Position numbers and translations under genes: made by a program
The notes under the pieces: model-generated
Told to the model about the DNA's origin: nothing
The model's input: only the letters and a program-made list of their open reading frames with translations
Database searches by the model: none
In this document: in pieces, positions 50,407 through 59,694 of the stretch
How positions within the stretch are numbered: the stretch's first letter is position 1
Layout of the letters: each line of letters starts with the position of its first letter
NCBI GenBank assembly: GCA_017473115.1
Contig: JAFUNC010000014.1
Coordinates: 1 to 64,000, forward strand
DNA from: Lachnospiraceae bacterium
GTDB lineage: Bacteria > Bacillota > Clostridia > Lachnospirales > Lachnospiraceae
Reading direction: 5' to 3'
DNA length: 64,000 nucleotides

Positions 50407-53400
50407 TTATTCCGGAATACGAATAACCTGTCCGACATAAATCTTTTCCGGTGAAGAAATGATATCTTTGTTTAATTCATAAATATCATTCCATCTTCTT
50501 CCGTTGCCATATACTTTATTTGCGATTTTCCATAAAGAGTCACCGCTTACGACTGTATATGTTGTACCATCATAATTTAAGTTTGATGCAGTATTACTTG
50601 CATTGTTATCTGCTCCGTTACCATAAATCAAAATAACCTGACCTACATAAATCTTATTCGGATCAGAAATAACACCTGCATTGTCTGCAAAAACCTTAGT
50701 CCACAAATCTCCGGAACCATAGAATTTCTGTGCTATTTTCCATAAGGTATCACCGGACTGGATCGTGTACTGAGTAGGTGTAACAACAGTTTTGCTTACA
50801 TCTGCCAAACTTCCTGCACCATTGCTTGCTGAACTGGAAGATGATGAAGATGATGATGAATCATCTTGTTCGCCGGAATCTTCGGATGTATCTCCGCCTT
50901 CCTCAACTGCTCCGCCTTCTGATGCATCTTCTTCAGTCTCTGTTATTGTAAAGTTCTGAGCCGCACACTTTAATGTATTGGTATCTTCTGTACGGAACTC
51001 AATACCCAAAGTATGTGTACCTACAGAATCTGCACCGCCTTCAATTAAAGTCTGTGTCATAATGGTAATAATCGTACTACCTGATTCTGTTGTATAATCA
51101 GTTCCTTTTTCAAGTTTTACACCATCCAAATAAATATCCACAAACTGAGCATGTTCACCCTGGGATACAAGGCGCTGGGAACCGCTTGCGTCTGCAGTAA
51201 TACTAACGTAAGTAATACGTTCTGTTAAGTCGTATCCTTCGTCTGTTTCTGCATCAACGTTGGCATCCGTGTTATCTTTTACAACCATTGTGTAGTACAC
51301 ATAATCATTAGAAAAATATGAAGAACTATTGGTCATACGAACCCAAAACTTAAATTCTCCGGTTTCCAAAGGAACGCCGTAGATTTCGCCGTTAGGTTTT
51401 ACTTCCATACCAAGCGGTAATGTACCCCCATCCAATTCGTAACTCACCTTATTCCAACTATACTTATTACTGTTCTGAATCATGGTTCCGTAAGGAACAT
51501 ACAATACAGACTCCGGAATTTCTGTTGTTACAATACTGGGGTCACCTACAGTACCGGTTAATGTAACTACCATAAGGGTCTTATCTCCGGACTTAAATGT
51601 CAGTGTACCGGATACATCGGTTCCGTCCGCAGCATCTTCCTTTGCAAGAAGTCGAACCTTTGCAAGATTCGGAAGTTCTCCATAATTTGTAGTTTCTTCC
51701 AAAGTACTGAATCCTGCCAAATTATAATTACCGGTTAATGTCCAATACGGATCCAATTCTACAACATCGGATTCCAAAGTAACGGAAAGAGATGAAATAT
51801 CTTCGGTTCCCATATTTGCAAGGAAGATATCATGAATATAATTATGATATCCATCCAACATAACCTGGCGTGTTGTATAAATCACACCATCTTGTACTGT
51901 GGTTTCTGATTCTGCATCTGCAAGACTGTTCATATACAGAGAACCTGTGCCTTCTTTTGCCTCAACAATCTGAACCCAATAATTCATAGAGTTTTCGCCA
52001 TCTTCTGCCGCTGCAGTATACTGCAACATACCACCGGAGAAATCATGATAAGATTCTCCACTCTTTTCAGGTGCACTGCTTCCTGCGGTGTAAAGATTCA
52101 CACCTTCTGATGTTGTAAATACAAGTGCAAGATTCGTTAAATCAGTACCGGGAGCCACCATAATGGTATAGAAATTACGTTCACCATAAGAATCATCTGC
52201 ATAAGACACAACATAACTGTCGACAGAAGCACCATTTGCATCTTTAAGACCTGTGATAGTAACTGCAGTACCACTATTTAACCCAGAACCATAAGGCATC
52301 TCTTCAGTCTCTTCCACCTTACATCCTATGTGATAAACTTCCTGATTTGCGCTACCGTCTGCACCTACAAAAACAGTAAAATAAACATACTCTTTATATA
52401 CCGTCTCATAACCGCTACCAAGCAAACTCTCCTTGATATCCGTTGCACCGGCTGCATTTGCTGCCGCAATGGAATCATAGGTTCCTACATATGCCGCAGT
52501 AACCATATCATTATTATATGTATTTGTTTCATCATAATAGGTACAATCCAATGCATAGGTATCATCTGCTTTCAAACCTGAATACAGTGAATATGTATAA
52601 AGATGAATATCATTTTCATAGTGGCTACTACAATTGCCGGAAACATAATCATGATTTCCGTCATCATCTAATTTATATATCCAAGAACTTAATTCACTTC
52701 CGCTCAACTCCAAATCAATATAGAACGTCATACTTCCGGTTACATTATTGTTTGCATCATATAAAACCATTGTTAAATAATCTACATAATATAATCTTGC
52801 TTCATATCCAGCATCTTTTTGGCTCATATCCGTTGCAAAAAACTGTGCAGTAACATCCTTTCCGGTAGCATCTTTACCTTCAAATACTTTAATATTTGCA
52901 CCTTCTAAACTGGGGAACAACTCCGTATTCACTTTAAACCCAACGAAAGCCTCATATAACCCTCCCATTTCGGTCTCAGAAACATCAATATTGAAACGGT
53001 TGTAGTTTGAAGAAGCATAATAATAGTAATCCAAAATCGAAATATTAGTACGATTTCCGTCAACATCCTGTGTATATACAGTAGGAATCAACCATTCATC
53101 ATCTCCGGTTTTGGAAACAGATACATTGTAACGAATATTATCCGCTGCAAGCTGGTCAGGATCTCCCACAATCATCTCATAGGAACTATATTGACTTAAA
53201 TCAATACTACCGTTTGCAGAACAAATAGCATAATTTCCATCATCATATTTATACTGCCAAATCACACTGTCTGTATCAGAAAGTGCATTTTCGCCGGTAA
53301 AAACAGAATCGATGGATACCTGAGACAATTCGAGCGGTGAATATCCTGTCAAATCAACATACAGATACTTCTCTTCCAAAGGTAAAAGGGAAAATGTTGA

Positions 53401-54300
53401 AATACCGCCATCGTTTGTAAATTCCTTTGCTTCGGGATAAACAACCACTTTATCGCCTGCAACATCCAACGTCATAGAGGTTACTACCGTATTATCAAAT
53501 TCAGCAAAAATATAAAATGTATGTCCGCCTATCACAACACTGTCATCCGGAGTCATAAACCATTCGGTTGTAACTTCTCCGTTGTATTCAAACTGTACTT
53601 CATAGGGGAAGAACGGATTTGCTTCTGTTAAAAAAATAGTATAACTACCATCTTCTTCAAAATAAATATCACCAAATCCATTCTCAAAAGAAGTCATATC
53701 CACAACCGAAATCTCAAAATCACCGGTATTATATGTAACTTGTTCCAATGGAGCAGTTAACGCAACCGGTTCTTCCGCTTCTTCGGATACTTCTTCATTT
53801 ACATCTTCCGATGTTTCTTCACTTACATCTTCTGATGTCTCTTCACTTACATCTTCTGATGTCTCTTCGCTTACATCTTCTGATGTTTCTTCGCTTACAT
53901 CTTCTGATGTTTCTTCACTTACATCTTCTGATGTTTCTTCACTTACATCTTCTGATGTCTCTTCACTTACATCTTCTGATGTTTCTTCGCTTACATCTTC
54001 TGATGTTTCTTCGCTTACATCTTCTGATGTCTCTTCACTTACATCTTCTGATGTCTCTTCACTTACATCTTCTGATGTTTCTTCGCTTACATCTTCTGAT
54101 GTTTCTTCGCTTACATCTTCTGATGTCTCTTCGCTTACGTCTTCTGATGTCACTTCACTTACATCTTCTGATACTACCTCACTGGTAATCTCAACATCAT
54201 CAGACACGATATCGCCTGTACTTTGTGCAGACACTGGCATAGCGGGCATTAACAATAAAACTGCCAATAATATTGCAAACCCTCTTTTGATGACTCTCAT
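50407..54300 (-). CDS. Large secreted surface protein with repeat region, Ig-like domains and two LysM domains
   Basis: A 1297-residue exported protein. Residues 1-26 form a signal peptide (MRVIKRGFAILLAVLLLMPA, cleaved near VSA-QS). Then comes a Ser/Glu/Thr/Asp/Val-only region of about 16 octapeptides (SEETSEDV). The centre is a series of beta-rich segments. A putative Ig fold (VPYGTMIQNSNKY, LPLGMEVKPNGEIYGVPLETG) and an X2-like domain (LDGVKLEKGTDYT) precede a Ser-rich linker. Two LysM domains close the protein (YTIQSGDTLWKIAQKFYG and YTVVSGDSLWKIANKVYG), which would bind peptidoglycan. There is no LPXTG anchor. The ATG at 54300 has GGAG 7 nt upstream. It sits between the two kinases, so it may be their ligand, substrate or regulated output. 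Confidence 0.87.
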   Translation of the reverse strand: MRVIKRGFAILLAVLLLMPAMPVSAQSTGDIVSDDVEITSEVVSEDVSEVTSEDVSEETSEDVSEETSEDVSEETSEDVSEETSEDVSEETSEDVSEETSEDVSEETSEDVSEETSEDVSEETSEDVSEETSEDVSEETSEDVSEETSEDVSEETSEDVSEETSEDVNEEVSEEAEEPVALTAPLEQVTYNTGDFEISVVDMTSFENGFGDIYFEEDGSYTIFLTEANPFFPYEVQFEYNGEVTTEWFMTPDDSVVIGGHTFYIFAEFDNTVVTSMTLDVAGDKVVVYPEAKEFTNDGGISTFSLLPLEEKYLYVDLTGYSPLELSQVSIDSVFTGENALSDTDSVIWQYKYDDGNYAICSANGSIDLSQYSSYEMIVGDPDQLAADNIRYNVSVSKTGDDEWLIPTVYTQDVDGNRTNISILDYYYYASSNYNRFNIDVSETEMGGLYEAFVGFKVNTELFPSLEGANIKVFEGKDATGKDVTAQFFATDMSQKDAGYEARLYYVDYLTMVLYDANNNVTGSMTFYIDLELSGSELSSWIYKLDDDGNHDYVSGNCSSHYENDIHLYTYSLYSGLKADDTYALDCTYYDETNTYNNDMVTAAYVGTYDSIAAANAAGATDIKESLLGSGYETVYKEYVYFTVFVGADGSANQEVYHIGCKVEETEEMPYGSGLNSGTAVTITGLKDANGASVDSYVVSYADDSYGERNFYTIMVAPGTDLTNLALVFTTSEGVNLYTAGSSAPEKSGESYHDFSGGMLQYTAAAEDGENSMNYWVQIVEAKEGTGSLYMNSLADAESETTVQDGVIYTTRQVMLDGYHNYIHDIFLANMGTEDISSLSVTLESDVVELDPYWTLTGNYNLAGFSTLEETTNYGELPNLAKVRLLAKEDAADGTDVSGTLTFKSGDKTLMVVTLTGTVGDPSIVTTEIPESVLYVPYGTMIQNSNKYSWNKVSYELDGGTLPLGMEVKPNGEIYGVPLETGEFKFWVRMTNSSSYFSNDYVYYTMVVKDNTDANVDAETDEGYDLTERITYVSITADASGSQRLVSQGEHAQFVDIYLDGVKLEKGTDYTTESGSTIITIMTQTLIEGGADSVGTHTLGIEFRTEDTNTLKCAAQNFTITETEEDASEGGAVEEGGDTSEDSGEQDDSSSSSSSSSSASNGAGSLADVSKTVVTPTQYTIQSGDTLWKIAQKFYGSGDLWTKVFADNAGVISDPNKIYVGQVILIYGNGADNNASNTASNLNYDGTTYTVVSGDSLWKIANKVYGNGRRWNDIYELNKDIISSPEKIYVGQVIRIPE
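53797..54180 (-). repeat. 24-bp tandem repeat array (about 16 units) in the LysM gene
   Basis: Sixteen consecutive 24-bp units. Thirteen central units (53821-54132) all encode SEETSEDV and differ only at two synonymous positions; the outer units are degraded (NEE, SEVT, SEVV variants). The near-identity suggests recent expansion by slippage or unequal recombination, so copy number probably varies between strains. Confidence 0.95.
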
Positions 54301-54341
54301 CACCATTCTCCTTTCGTAAATTAATACTATAAAAAATTTAT

Positions 54342-57269
54342 TTAATTTAAAGCCTGATTTCCAAGCTCAATTAACTCATCCAACGCATATATCTTACTCT
54401 CTCTCAAATCTCCGGAACTGTAATCAAAAATCAATGAATCCTTGGTTACATCACACAAACCGGGAAGATATGCCAACGTTTCTAAATCATTGTTTAACAA
54501 AAGACCATACCGTTCTCCTGCCGTATTGATATATTCCGTCACAATATATCCATCCATTTGCGTTACATAAGTCAGATATGCGTCTTCTTCCAATGTTGCA
54601 ATTTCTTCTCCGCTGCTTCTGTCATAAACAACCGGTGCCGAATGAAGTGTCGAAACAATGCGATATGCATCGGTTTCAAATTCCTCGGTCAGTTCTTTTG
54701 ACGGTGCTTCTTTTTGCTCTTCCGATAAAAGAGACCCATCCGCGGCATCGTAACAACGCACAGTTCCGTCATACCAAATCACTTCCAGCCAGGAAGCATC
54801 ATCGCTCTTTCGGTATTGCTGGTCATAAATATTTGCCGCATCCGGAATTTCCATCTCTGTAATCAATGAACCATCTTCCGTTTTATACAAATAAAATTTC
54901 TCATAATCAAACAACATAACCGTTTTTTCATCATGACTGATTCTGGCCTCTTCATGAGGAATGCGAGCGTCATAAGCAAAACGTTGCGTATCGCTGTGAT
55001 TTTGCAAAGCAAGCACACGTATTGCTGTTTCATTGCGGTTTGCTACCACGGCATATTGTTGCGAAAGAACAACAAAATCACAGTTTTGTGTTGCTTCTTC
55101 CTTCGACATTAAGTTTGCTCCGCTGTCATAAAATGCAAAACCACTGTCATCTGTAGCAACCAAAACGTGTTTCCCATTCGTTGCAAATCCCTTAATTGCA
55201 ACACTATCTGTATATGCCAACTCTTTTTCTTCCAATGTATCCGTATCTACACATACAAGAAGATTTCCGTTGGATACATAAATCCCTTTGGTATCCGCAG
55301 AAACCAAAATAGAATCGTTGGATGTATATCCGCCAATGTAAGTAACTGTTTCAGAATCCACAAGACCAAATAAAGATTCTCCGCTTTTTTCTGCCGAAAA
55401 AGCAAAATACTGATTATGAAAACCTCCCCTAAAACGGGTATATTCAGATTCTTCATAAACAATCAAATCATTATTTGCATCCTTTGTATCCAACAAATAC
55501 AACCCGCCATTTGAAAAACTCATGGCAAGCATACTTCCGTCATTGTTTAATGCAAATACATCCTTTTGCGGATCTGCAAAAATATCATTAGCGGCAACAC
55601 TCATATGCATACCGTTTAAATCTCTCTGCGATACAACACTTCCGTCAGAAACATTGTAAAAGAACACTTCGTCTGCATCCCTATTAACCGCTGCAAGGAT
55701 TTTTTCATCTGCTGATAGTGATAAAGTAGTTGCCACGTCCTTGGTCCATACCGCCTGTCCGGTTCCCAAATCATACAAAGCAACGCCATCCTTACCGGCA
55801 TATACCATCTTGTCTTCTCCGACAAATATCACATCTGACAAAGCGGACTGCTGAATCGGAAGTGTTACGATTTGTTCACAATCAGGCAATGTAAAAACTG
55901 CAACTTCATAAGCATATACCGCAGCAATATATTTTTCAGTAGGCGATATTACCACATCAAATGGTGCGGAAGGCAATTCCATTTTATTCATTGCCTGAAA
56001 ACTATCTGATAACCGATACACACCCAAAGCATCTGTCAAAGCCTTTTGTGCCTGTGCAGTCACAGGGGCATCTAAAATACTCTTTCCCCCGGGGATAGCC
56101 TCCATCGCCTGTTCAATTGCCAGTGCAACATCTCCTTCGCTTAGTGCGTTTGCGGAATACTCTGCCAAAGCAAGGGCACTCTGTTTTTGCTCCAGTTGCT
56201 TTAATCCTATAAAAGTAAGCGCACCGCCTGCAAGAAACAGCGCAGACAGCAGAACACCGGCAACAACCATTCGTCTTTTATGTCTTATAATTCGTTTATC
56301 ATTTTTATGTAATTGAAGAAATGCATTCAGCATATCTTCCGCAGACTGATAGCGATCCTTAGTCTCTACCGCCATTGCTTTCCGTATAATATCCGAAACC
56401 GCAGGGCTGCACACTTCTTTTCCGAGTTTTACTACTTCTTTGGCATCCTGCGCAGGTCTTTTTCCGGAAATCAAATGATACAATGTTGCACCCAGACTAT
56501 AAATATCGGAACGTGAATCCAACAAAATACCCGGACGACTTCTTGTGATACTACCCACGGTAGAAGGCGTTACCACCGAGTTGAACGGCTTTGACTCAAC
56601 CACTGTTTTATCATCATCCACTACCGTCTTATCTTCATCATCCACCATTGTGCGGTCGTCATCGGCCACAGCATTTGACGACGATGTATTTGCCACACCA
56701 ACGGCCGCTGATTTATTGTCATAGAGATAATCTGCACTGTAATGTTCCGGAGAAGCATATCCTCGACTGAATCCTACTTTAACGGCTCCATCCTCTCCTA
56801 AAGAAAGGGCAATGTTAAAGTCAATCAGACAAATATCTCCGTTCGGACGAATCATAATATTCGCCGGCTTGATATCACCATGTAATATACCGTAAGGCGG
56901 TCTGCTGTGCAAATAAGCCAATGCTTCCAACAACTGACAAGACCACTTGATTAATTCCGGCTGCGTGGGAATTTCATTCCTTGCAAGCCTTTTATCAAGA
57001 CTTTCACCCTCAATGTAATCCATTACGGTATATACAACACCGTCTTCCTGTACAAAGTCGTACACCTGCGGAATATATCGATGGCTCAAATCTTTTAACA
57101 TATCCACTTCGCGACGAAGTTTTTCCGTCCCGACGGATAATGTACGTTTATCTGCTTTTAAAACAACCTGTTTATTTAGTCGCAAATGACGTCCGATGTA
57201 AACAACTCCGCCACCACCGGCACCAATCTGCTCCTGAATTTCATAAATTCCTGCAATAATATGGGGCAT
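54342..57269 (-). CDS. Transmembrane Ser/Thr protein kinase with extracellular beta-propeller
   Basis: A 975-residue Hanks-type kinase. Gly-rich loop GAGGGGV (16-22), ATP lysine in VVLKADK (K38), C-helix E54, catalytic loop HGDIKPAN (130-137) and DFN (150-152) in place of DFG. After ASPEHY the C-lobe carries an insert (about 180-253) with three acidic Thr motifs: DDDRTMV, DEDKTVV and DDDKTVV. The C-lobe resumes at DIYSLGATLYHLISG. A helix near 335-355 crosses the membrane. The outer 600 residues are short beta repeats with WD/PQQ-like spacing (VISPTEKYIAAVY, GKDGVALYDLGTGQAVW, NRDADEVFFYNVSDGSVV), probably a beta-propeller sensor. It follows a 60-residue microprotein and PP2C phosphatase by a few nucleotides, implying an operon. 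Confidence 0.9.
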   Translation of the reverse strand: MPHIIAGIYEIQEQIGAGGGGVVYIGRHLRLNKQVVLKADKRTLSVGTEKLRREVDMLKDLSHRYIPQVYDFVQEDGVVYTVMDYIEGESLDKRLARNEIPTQPELIKWSCQLLEALAYLHSRPPYGILHGDIKPANIMIRPNGDICLIDFNIALSLGEDGAVKVGFSRGYASPEHYSADYLYDNKSAAVGVANTSSSNAVADDDRTMVDDEDKTVVDDDKTVVESKPFNSVVTPSTVGSITRSRPGILLDSRSDIYSLGATLYHLISGKRPAQDAKEVVKLGKEVCSPAVSDIIRKAMAVETKDRYQSAEDMLNAFLQLHKNDKRIIRHKRRMVVAGVLLSALFLAGGALTFIGLKQLEQKQSALALAEYSANALSEGDVALAIEQAMEAIPGGKSILDAPVTAQAQKALTDALGVYRLSDSFQAMNKMELPSAPFDVVISPTEKYIAAVYAYEVAVFTLPDCEQIVTLPIQQSALSDVIFVGEDKMVYAGKDGVALYDLGTGQAVWTKDVATTLSLSADEKILAAVNRDADEVFFYNVSDGSVVSQRDLNGMHMSVAANDIFADPQKDVFALNNDGSMLAMSFSNGGLYLLDTKDANNDLIVYEESEYTRFRGGFHNQYFAFSAEKSGESLFGLVDSETVTYIGGYTSNDSILVSADTKGIYVSNGNLLVCVDTDTLEEKELAYTDSVAIKGFATNGKHVLVATDDSGFAFYDSGANLMSKEEATQNCDFVVLSQQYAVVANRNETAIRVLALQNHSDTQRFAYDARIPHEEARISHDEKTVMLFDYEKFYLYKTEDGSLITEMEIPDAANIYDQQYRKSDDASWLEVIWYDGTVRCYDAADGSLLSEEQKEAPSKELTEEFETDAYRIVSTLHSAPVVYDRSSGEEIATLEEDAYLTYVTQMDGYIVTEYINTAGERYGLLLNNDLETLAYLPGLCDVTKDSLIFDYSSGDLRESKIYALDELIELGNQALN

Positions 57270-57272
57270 CTT

Positions 57273-57455
57273 TTATTCCCCCTTACTTTTCTTGACTTTG
57301 AGTCGGTTCTCTCCATACTCAGCCATTAATTTCTTACGGATTTTTTTCCCGGTTAGCGAAAACAAAACCGCACAAAAAATTGCCAGGATGATAGCGCACA
57401 CCATCAAAGCAATTCCGCTGTATAATATCATTTCACTACTGATTAAAAGTAACAT
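57273..57455 (-). CDS. 60-residue single-helix membrane microprotein (kinase-linked, copy 2)
   Basis: A hydrophobic helix (about 8-33, MILYSGIALMVCAIILAIF) is followed by a basic segment (LTGKKIRKKLMAEYGEN) and a Lys-rich end. GAGGAA lies 5 nt before the ATG. It begins 11 nt after the PP2C stop and ends 3 nt before the kinase start. It is related to the 47-residue protein at 47841-47984. The constant association with a kinase gene suggests that it helps the kinase at the membrane. Confidence 0.75.
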   Translation of the reverse strand: MLLLISSEMILYSGIALMVCAIILAIFCAVLFSLTGKKIRKKLMAEYGENRLKVKKSKGE

Positions 57456-57466
57456 TTCAGTTCCTC

Positions 57467-58189
57467 TTACATTACCTGTACTATGGCACAGGATACGTTA
57501 TCTCTTTCGCCCATTGCCAAAACCATATTAATCAGATTCCGACATAAAACTTCCACTTCTTCATCACTGCTTACAAAGGATAAAACGCCGGTAACATTTT
57601 CGTAATTCAAATTACTGCATACACCATCCGTTCCAAGTAAAAACATATCCGCACGGTTTACGTGCCCGCATTGATGACTTACATGCATCTGTCGATTTTT
57701 TCCGATATAGTTGGCAAGTAATTTCTTTTCTTTGCCGTTGATTTGTTTTAAAATCACTTCATCCTGCGTCAACTGGAACAAAGTATCCCGAAGACAATAG
57801 ATACGGCTGTCTCCCACGTGAAAAATATGGTATTCCCAGTCGATGATTAAAATCAAAGACAAGGTACATCCGATTTCCAGATTTCTTTCGGTACGGCCTT
57901 CATAAATCAATTCATTTAATTCCTGTAATGTGGCTTCCAAATCGTCTACAACTTCTTTTGCTCCCATAACCGCAGGAAAATACTTCAGAATACTGTCAAA
58001 CCAGGACGCCACACCACTTACCATCATGGCAGAAGCAATCTCGCTTTGACTAAAACTTCCAATTCCGTCACTGACACAGGCTAATGCCAGAAGGTGTTCC
58101 CCTACCTGGCATCGTCTGCAAATAATTCCATCCTGATTCTTTTCTCTGTAATTTCCTTTGTCTGTTACACATCCTATTGTCAGATTCAT
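57467..58189 (-). CDS. PP2C-family Ser/Thr protein phosphatase
   Basis: Removes phosphate from Ser/Thr residues and usually opposes a linked kinase. The 240-residue domain has the family's metal residues in KNQDG (start of the GDxG-type motif region), CVSDGIGSFSQSE, HVGDSRIYCL, LGTDGVCSNL and GERDNVSCAIV. It is soluble. It starts 21 nt after the FHA gene and is followed by the microprotein and the first kinase. This kinase/phosphatase/FHA grouping is typical of bacterial phospho-signalling modules. Confidence 0.95.
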   Translation of the reverse strand: MNLTIGCVTDKGNYREKNQDGIICRRCQVGEHLLALACVSDGIGSFSQSEIASAMMVSGVASWFDSILKYFPAVMGAKEVVDDLEATLQELNELIYEGRTERNLEIGCTLSLILIIDWEYHIFHVGDSRIYCLRDTLFQLTQDEVILKQINGKEKKLLANYIGKNRQMHVSHQCGHVNRADMFLLGTDGVCSNLNYENVTGVLSFVSSDEEVEVLCRNLINMVLAMGERDNVSCAIVQVM

Positions 58190-58210
58190 GTAAAAATTAA
58201 TCCTCTCTTT

Positions 58211-59674
58211 TTAACACACTCTGTATGTAACTTTATGATTCTTAGAAATCGTAATTCTGTCACCACGTTTCATAGGATAAGGCATATTCGGTACAAGCAC
58301 CTGACTGTTTAACATTGTGCCGTTTCCTGAGCCCAAATCAACAATCTTATATGCATCGCCTGCTTTTTCAATTCTAAAATGTCTTCTGCTGACAAAAGAA
58401 AGAGATGCTTCAAAGTTAAAATCTGCCTGAGGATTTCCTGCTTTGTCAAAACGTCCAACGGTTGCATATCCTTTGGATAAATCAATTTCCACATACTTCG
58501 GGAACTGATATCCTCTGTCTTCTTCCAACTGCATGGAAATCAAGTTTCCGTCCTGAACCGGTTCTTCCATTCCACCGATACAAGTAACATCTTCTGTTTC
58601 AAAGAAGGGTGCAGGCATATTCTGAACCTGCATCATTCCGGGATTTTGTACTGCCGGCATAGGAGGAACCTGTGCCATTCCGGGATTCTGCATGGGAACC
58701 TGCTGTACGGGTTGCTGCTGAGGTGCATTTGCTTTACCGCTTCCGAACAAACCACCAAACAATCCGCCTTTATTACTTTTCTCCTTCGGAGCCGGTGCCG
58801 CTTTAGGCTGTGCCTGCTTTTTCACAGGAGCGTCATCTGCTTCGCCGAATAAATTGCTAATCAAAGCACCCTGCATATCCGATTTGCCAAATTCCGCCCC
58901 TTGAGAAACCTGTGGCATTGCAGGAGCCGGTGCGGGCGCAGGAGCCTGCGCAGCCTTCGGGGGTGCACTTTTTGCAGCCTGTTTTCCAAATGTTTTCGGC
59001 ACAGGTGCCGGTGTAGGAGCCTGCTGTTTTACAGGCGGGGGCGCCTGCATAGGTGCGGGTGCCGGTGTAGGTGCCATATTGCGTTGTTGCATAACCGGAG
59101 CAACATTCTGATTCATGCCAGCCGCCGCAATATTACTGTCTACCGTATCATGAACCAAGTAATCCAACACGTTAAGCAAAGATGCATTCTTCTCTCTTAA
59201 CAATCGATAAAGATTCATAATATAAACCTGATCATCTGTTAAATTAATGCTTAACAGAAAATCTCTGAAAAATTCCAAAACTTCTTCTTCCGAATTGGCA
59301 TGCTCATCATCCGGAATGTAAATATATCTGACACCGGAGTTATTTCTTCCCACAATAATGTAATTTTTATCAAGATAAAACTTGTGATAATCTAAAAACC
59401 AATCGTTACAGGTCTTAAAAGGACGAAGCATATTTTCCATCAAAATCATAAAATCCTTTTTGGACATTACTTCCGGCAAATAAGTCAATCTGGTTCCGTC
59501 CCCCAGTTCGTATCTGATTTCCGTTTCGCCATCAATATTAATCATCTTCATGGGAAGAATAAAGTCAGGAATATCCTGTCTGATTACATTGATTGCAATA
59601 TTATCCAATTGTGCATTTGCCGAAATATTCATTTTGGCATAAGTTTTATTCGCAATTACTACATCATTCAGCAT
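58211..59674 (-). CDS. DUF6382-FHA protein
   Basis: A 487-residue cytoplasmic protein. Residues 1-175 match the DUF6382 N-terminal domain found in Clostridia. A Pro/Ala/Gln-rich linker (180-355) includes a Gly-Phe patch (GGLFGGLFGSG). Residues ~392-487 are an FHA domain with GRF (407-409), SRRH (429-432) and LGSGNGTMLN (447-456), the residues that bind phosphothreonine. Just before the FHA domain, an acidic EDVT motif (T364) may be a phospho-site. FHA domains bind phosphothreonine peptides; the adjacent kinases carry tandem acidic Thr motifs, which suggests direct docking. It follows the WG-repeat gene by 20 nt. Confidence 0.9.
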   Translation of the reverse strand: MLNDVVIANKTYAKMNISANAQLDNIAINVIRQDIPDFILPMKMINIDGETEIRYELGDGTRLTYLPEVMSKKDFMILMENMLRPFKTCNDWFLDYHKFYLDKNYIIVGRNNSGVRYIYIPDDEHANSEEEVLEFFRDFLLSINLTDDQVYIMNLYRLLREKNASLLNVLDYLVHDTVDSNIAAAGMNQNVAPVMQQRNMAPTPAPAPMQAPPPVKQQAPTPAPVPKTFGKQAAKSAPPKAAQAPAPAPAPAMPQVSQGAEFGKSDMQGALISNLFGEADDAPVKKQAQPKAAPAPKEKSNKGGLFGGLFGSGKANAPQQQPVQQVPMQNPGMAQVPPMPAVQNPGMMQVQNMPAPFFETEDVTCIGGMEEPVQDGNLISMQLEEDRGYQFPKYVEIDLSKGYATVGRFDKAGNPQADFNFEASLSFVSRRHFRIEKAGDAYKIVDLGSGNGTMLNSQVLVPNMPYPMKRGDRITISKNHKVTYRVC

Positions 59675-59694
59675 CTTCTATACCTCTCATTTGT

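Noticed and set aside
53797..54180. CRISPR array
   Set aside because: The repeats are directly abutting, in frame and without unique spacers, so they are a coding minisatellite.
53748..54188. A 146-residue plus-strand open frame opposite the LysM repeat region
   Set aside because: It is a His/Leu-rich shadow produced by the 24-bp repeat on the other strand, with no Shine-Dalgarno and an implausible composition.
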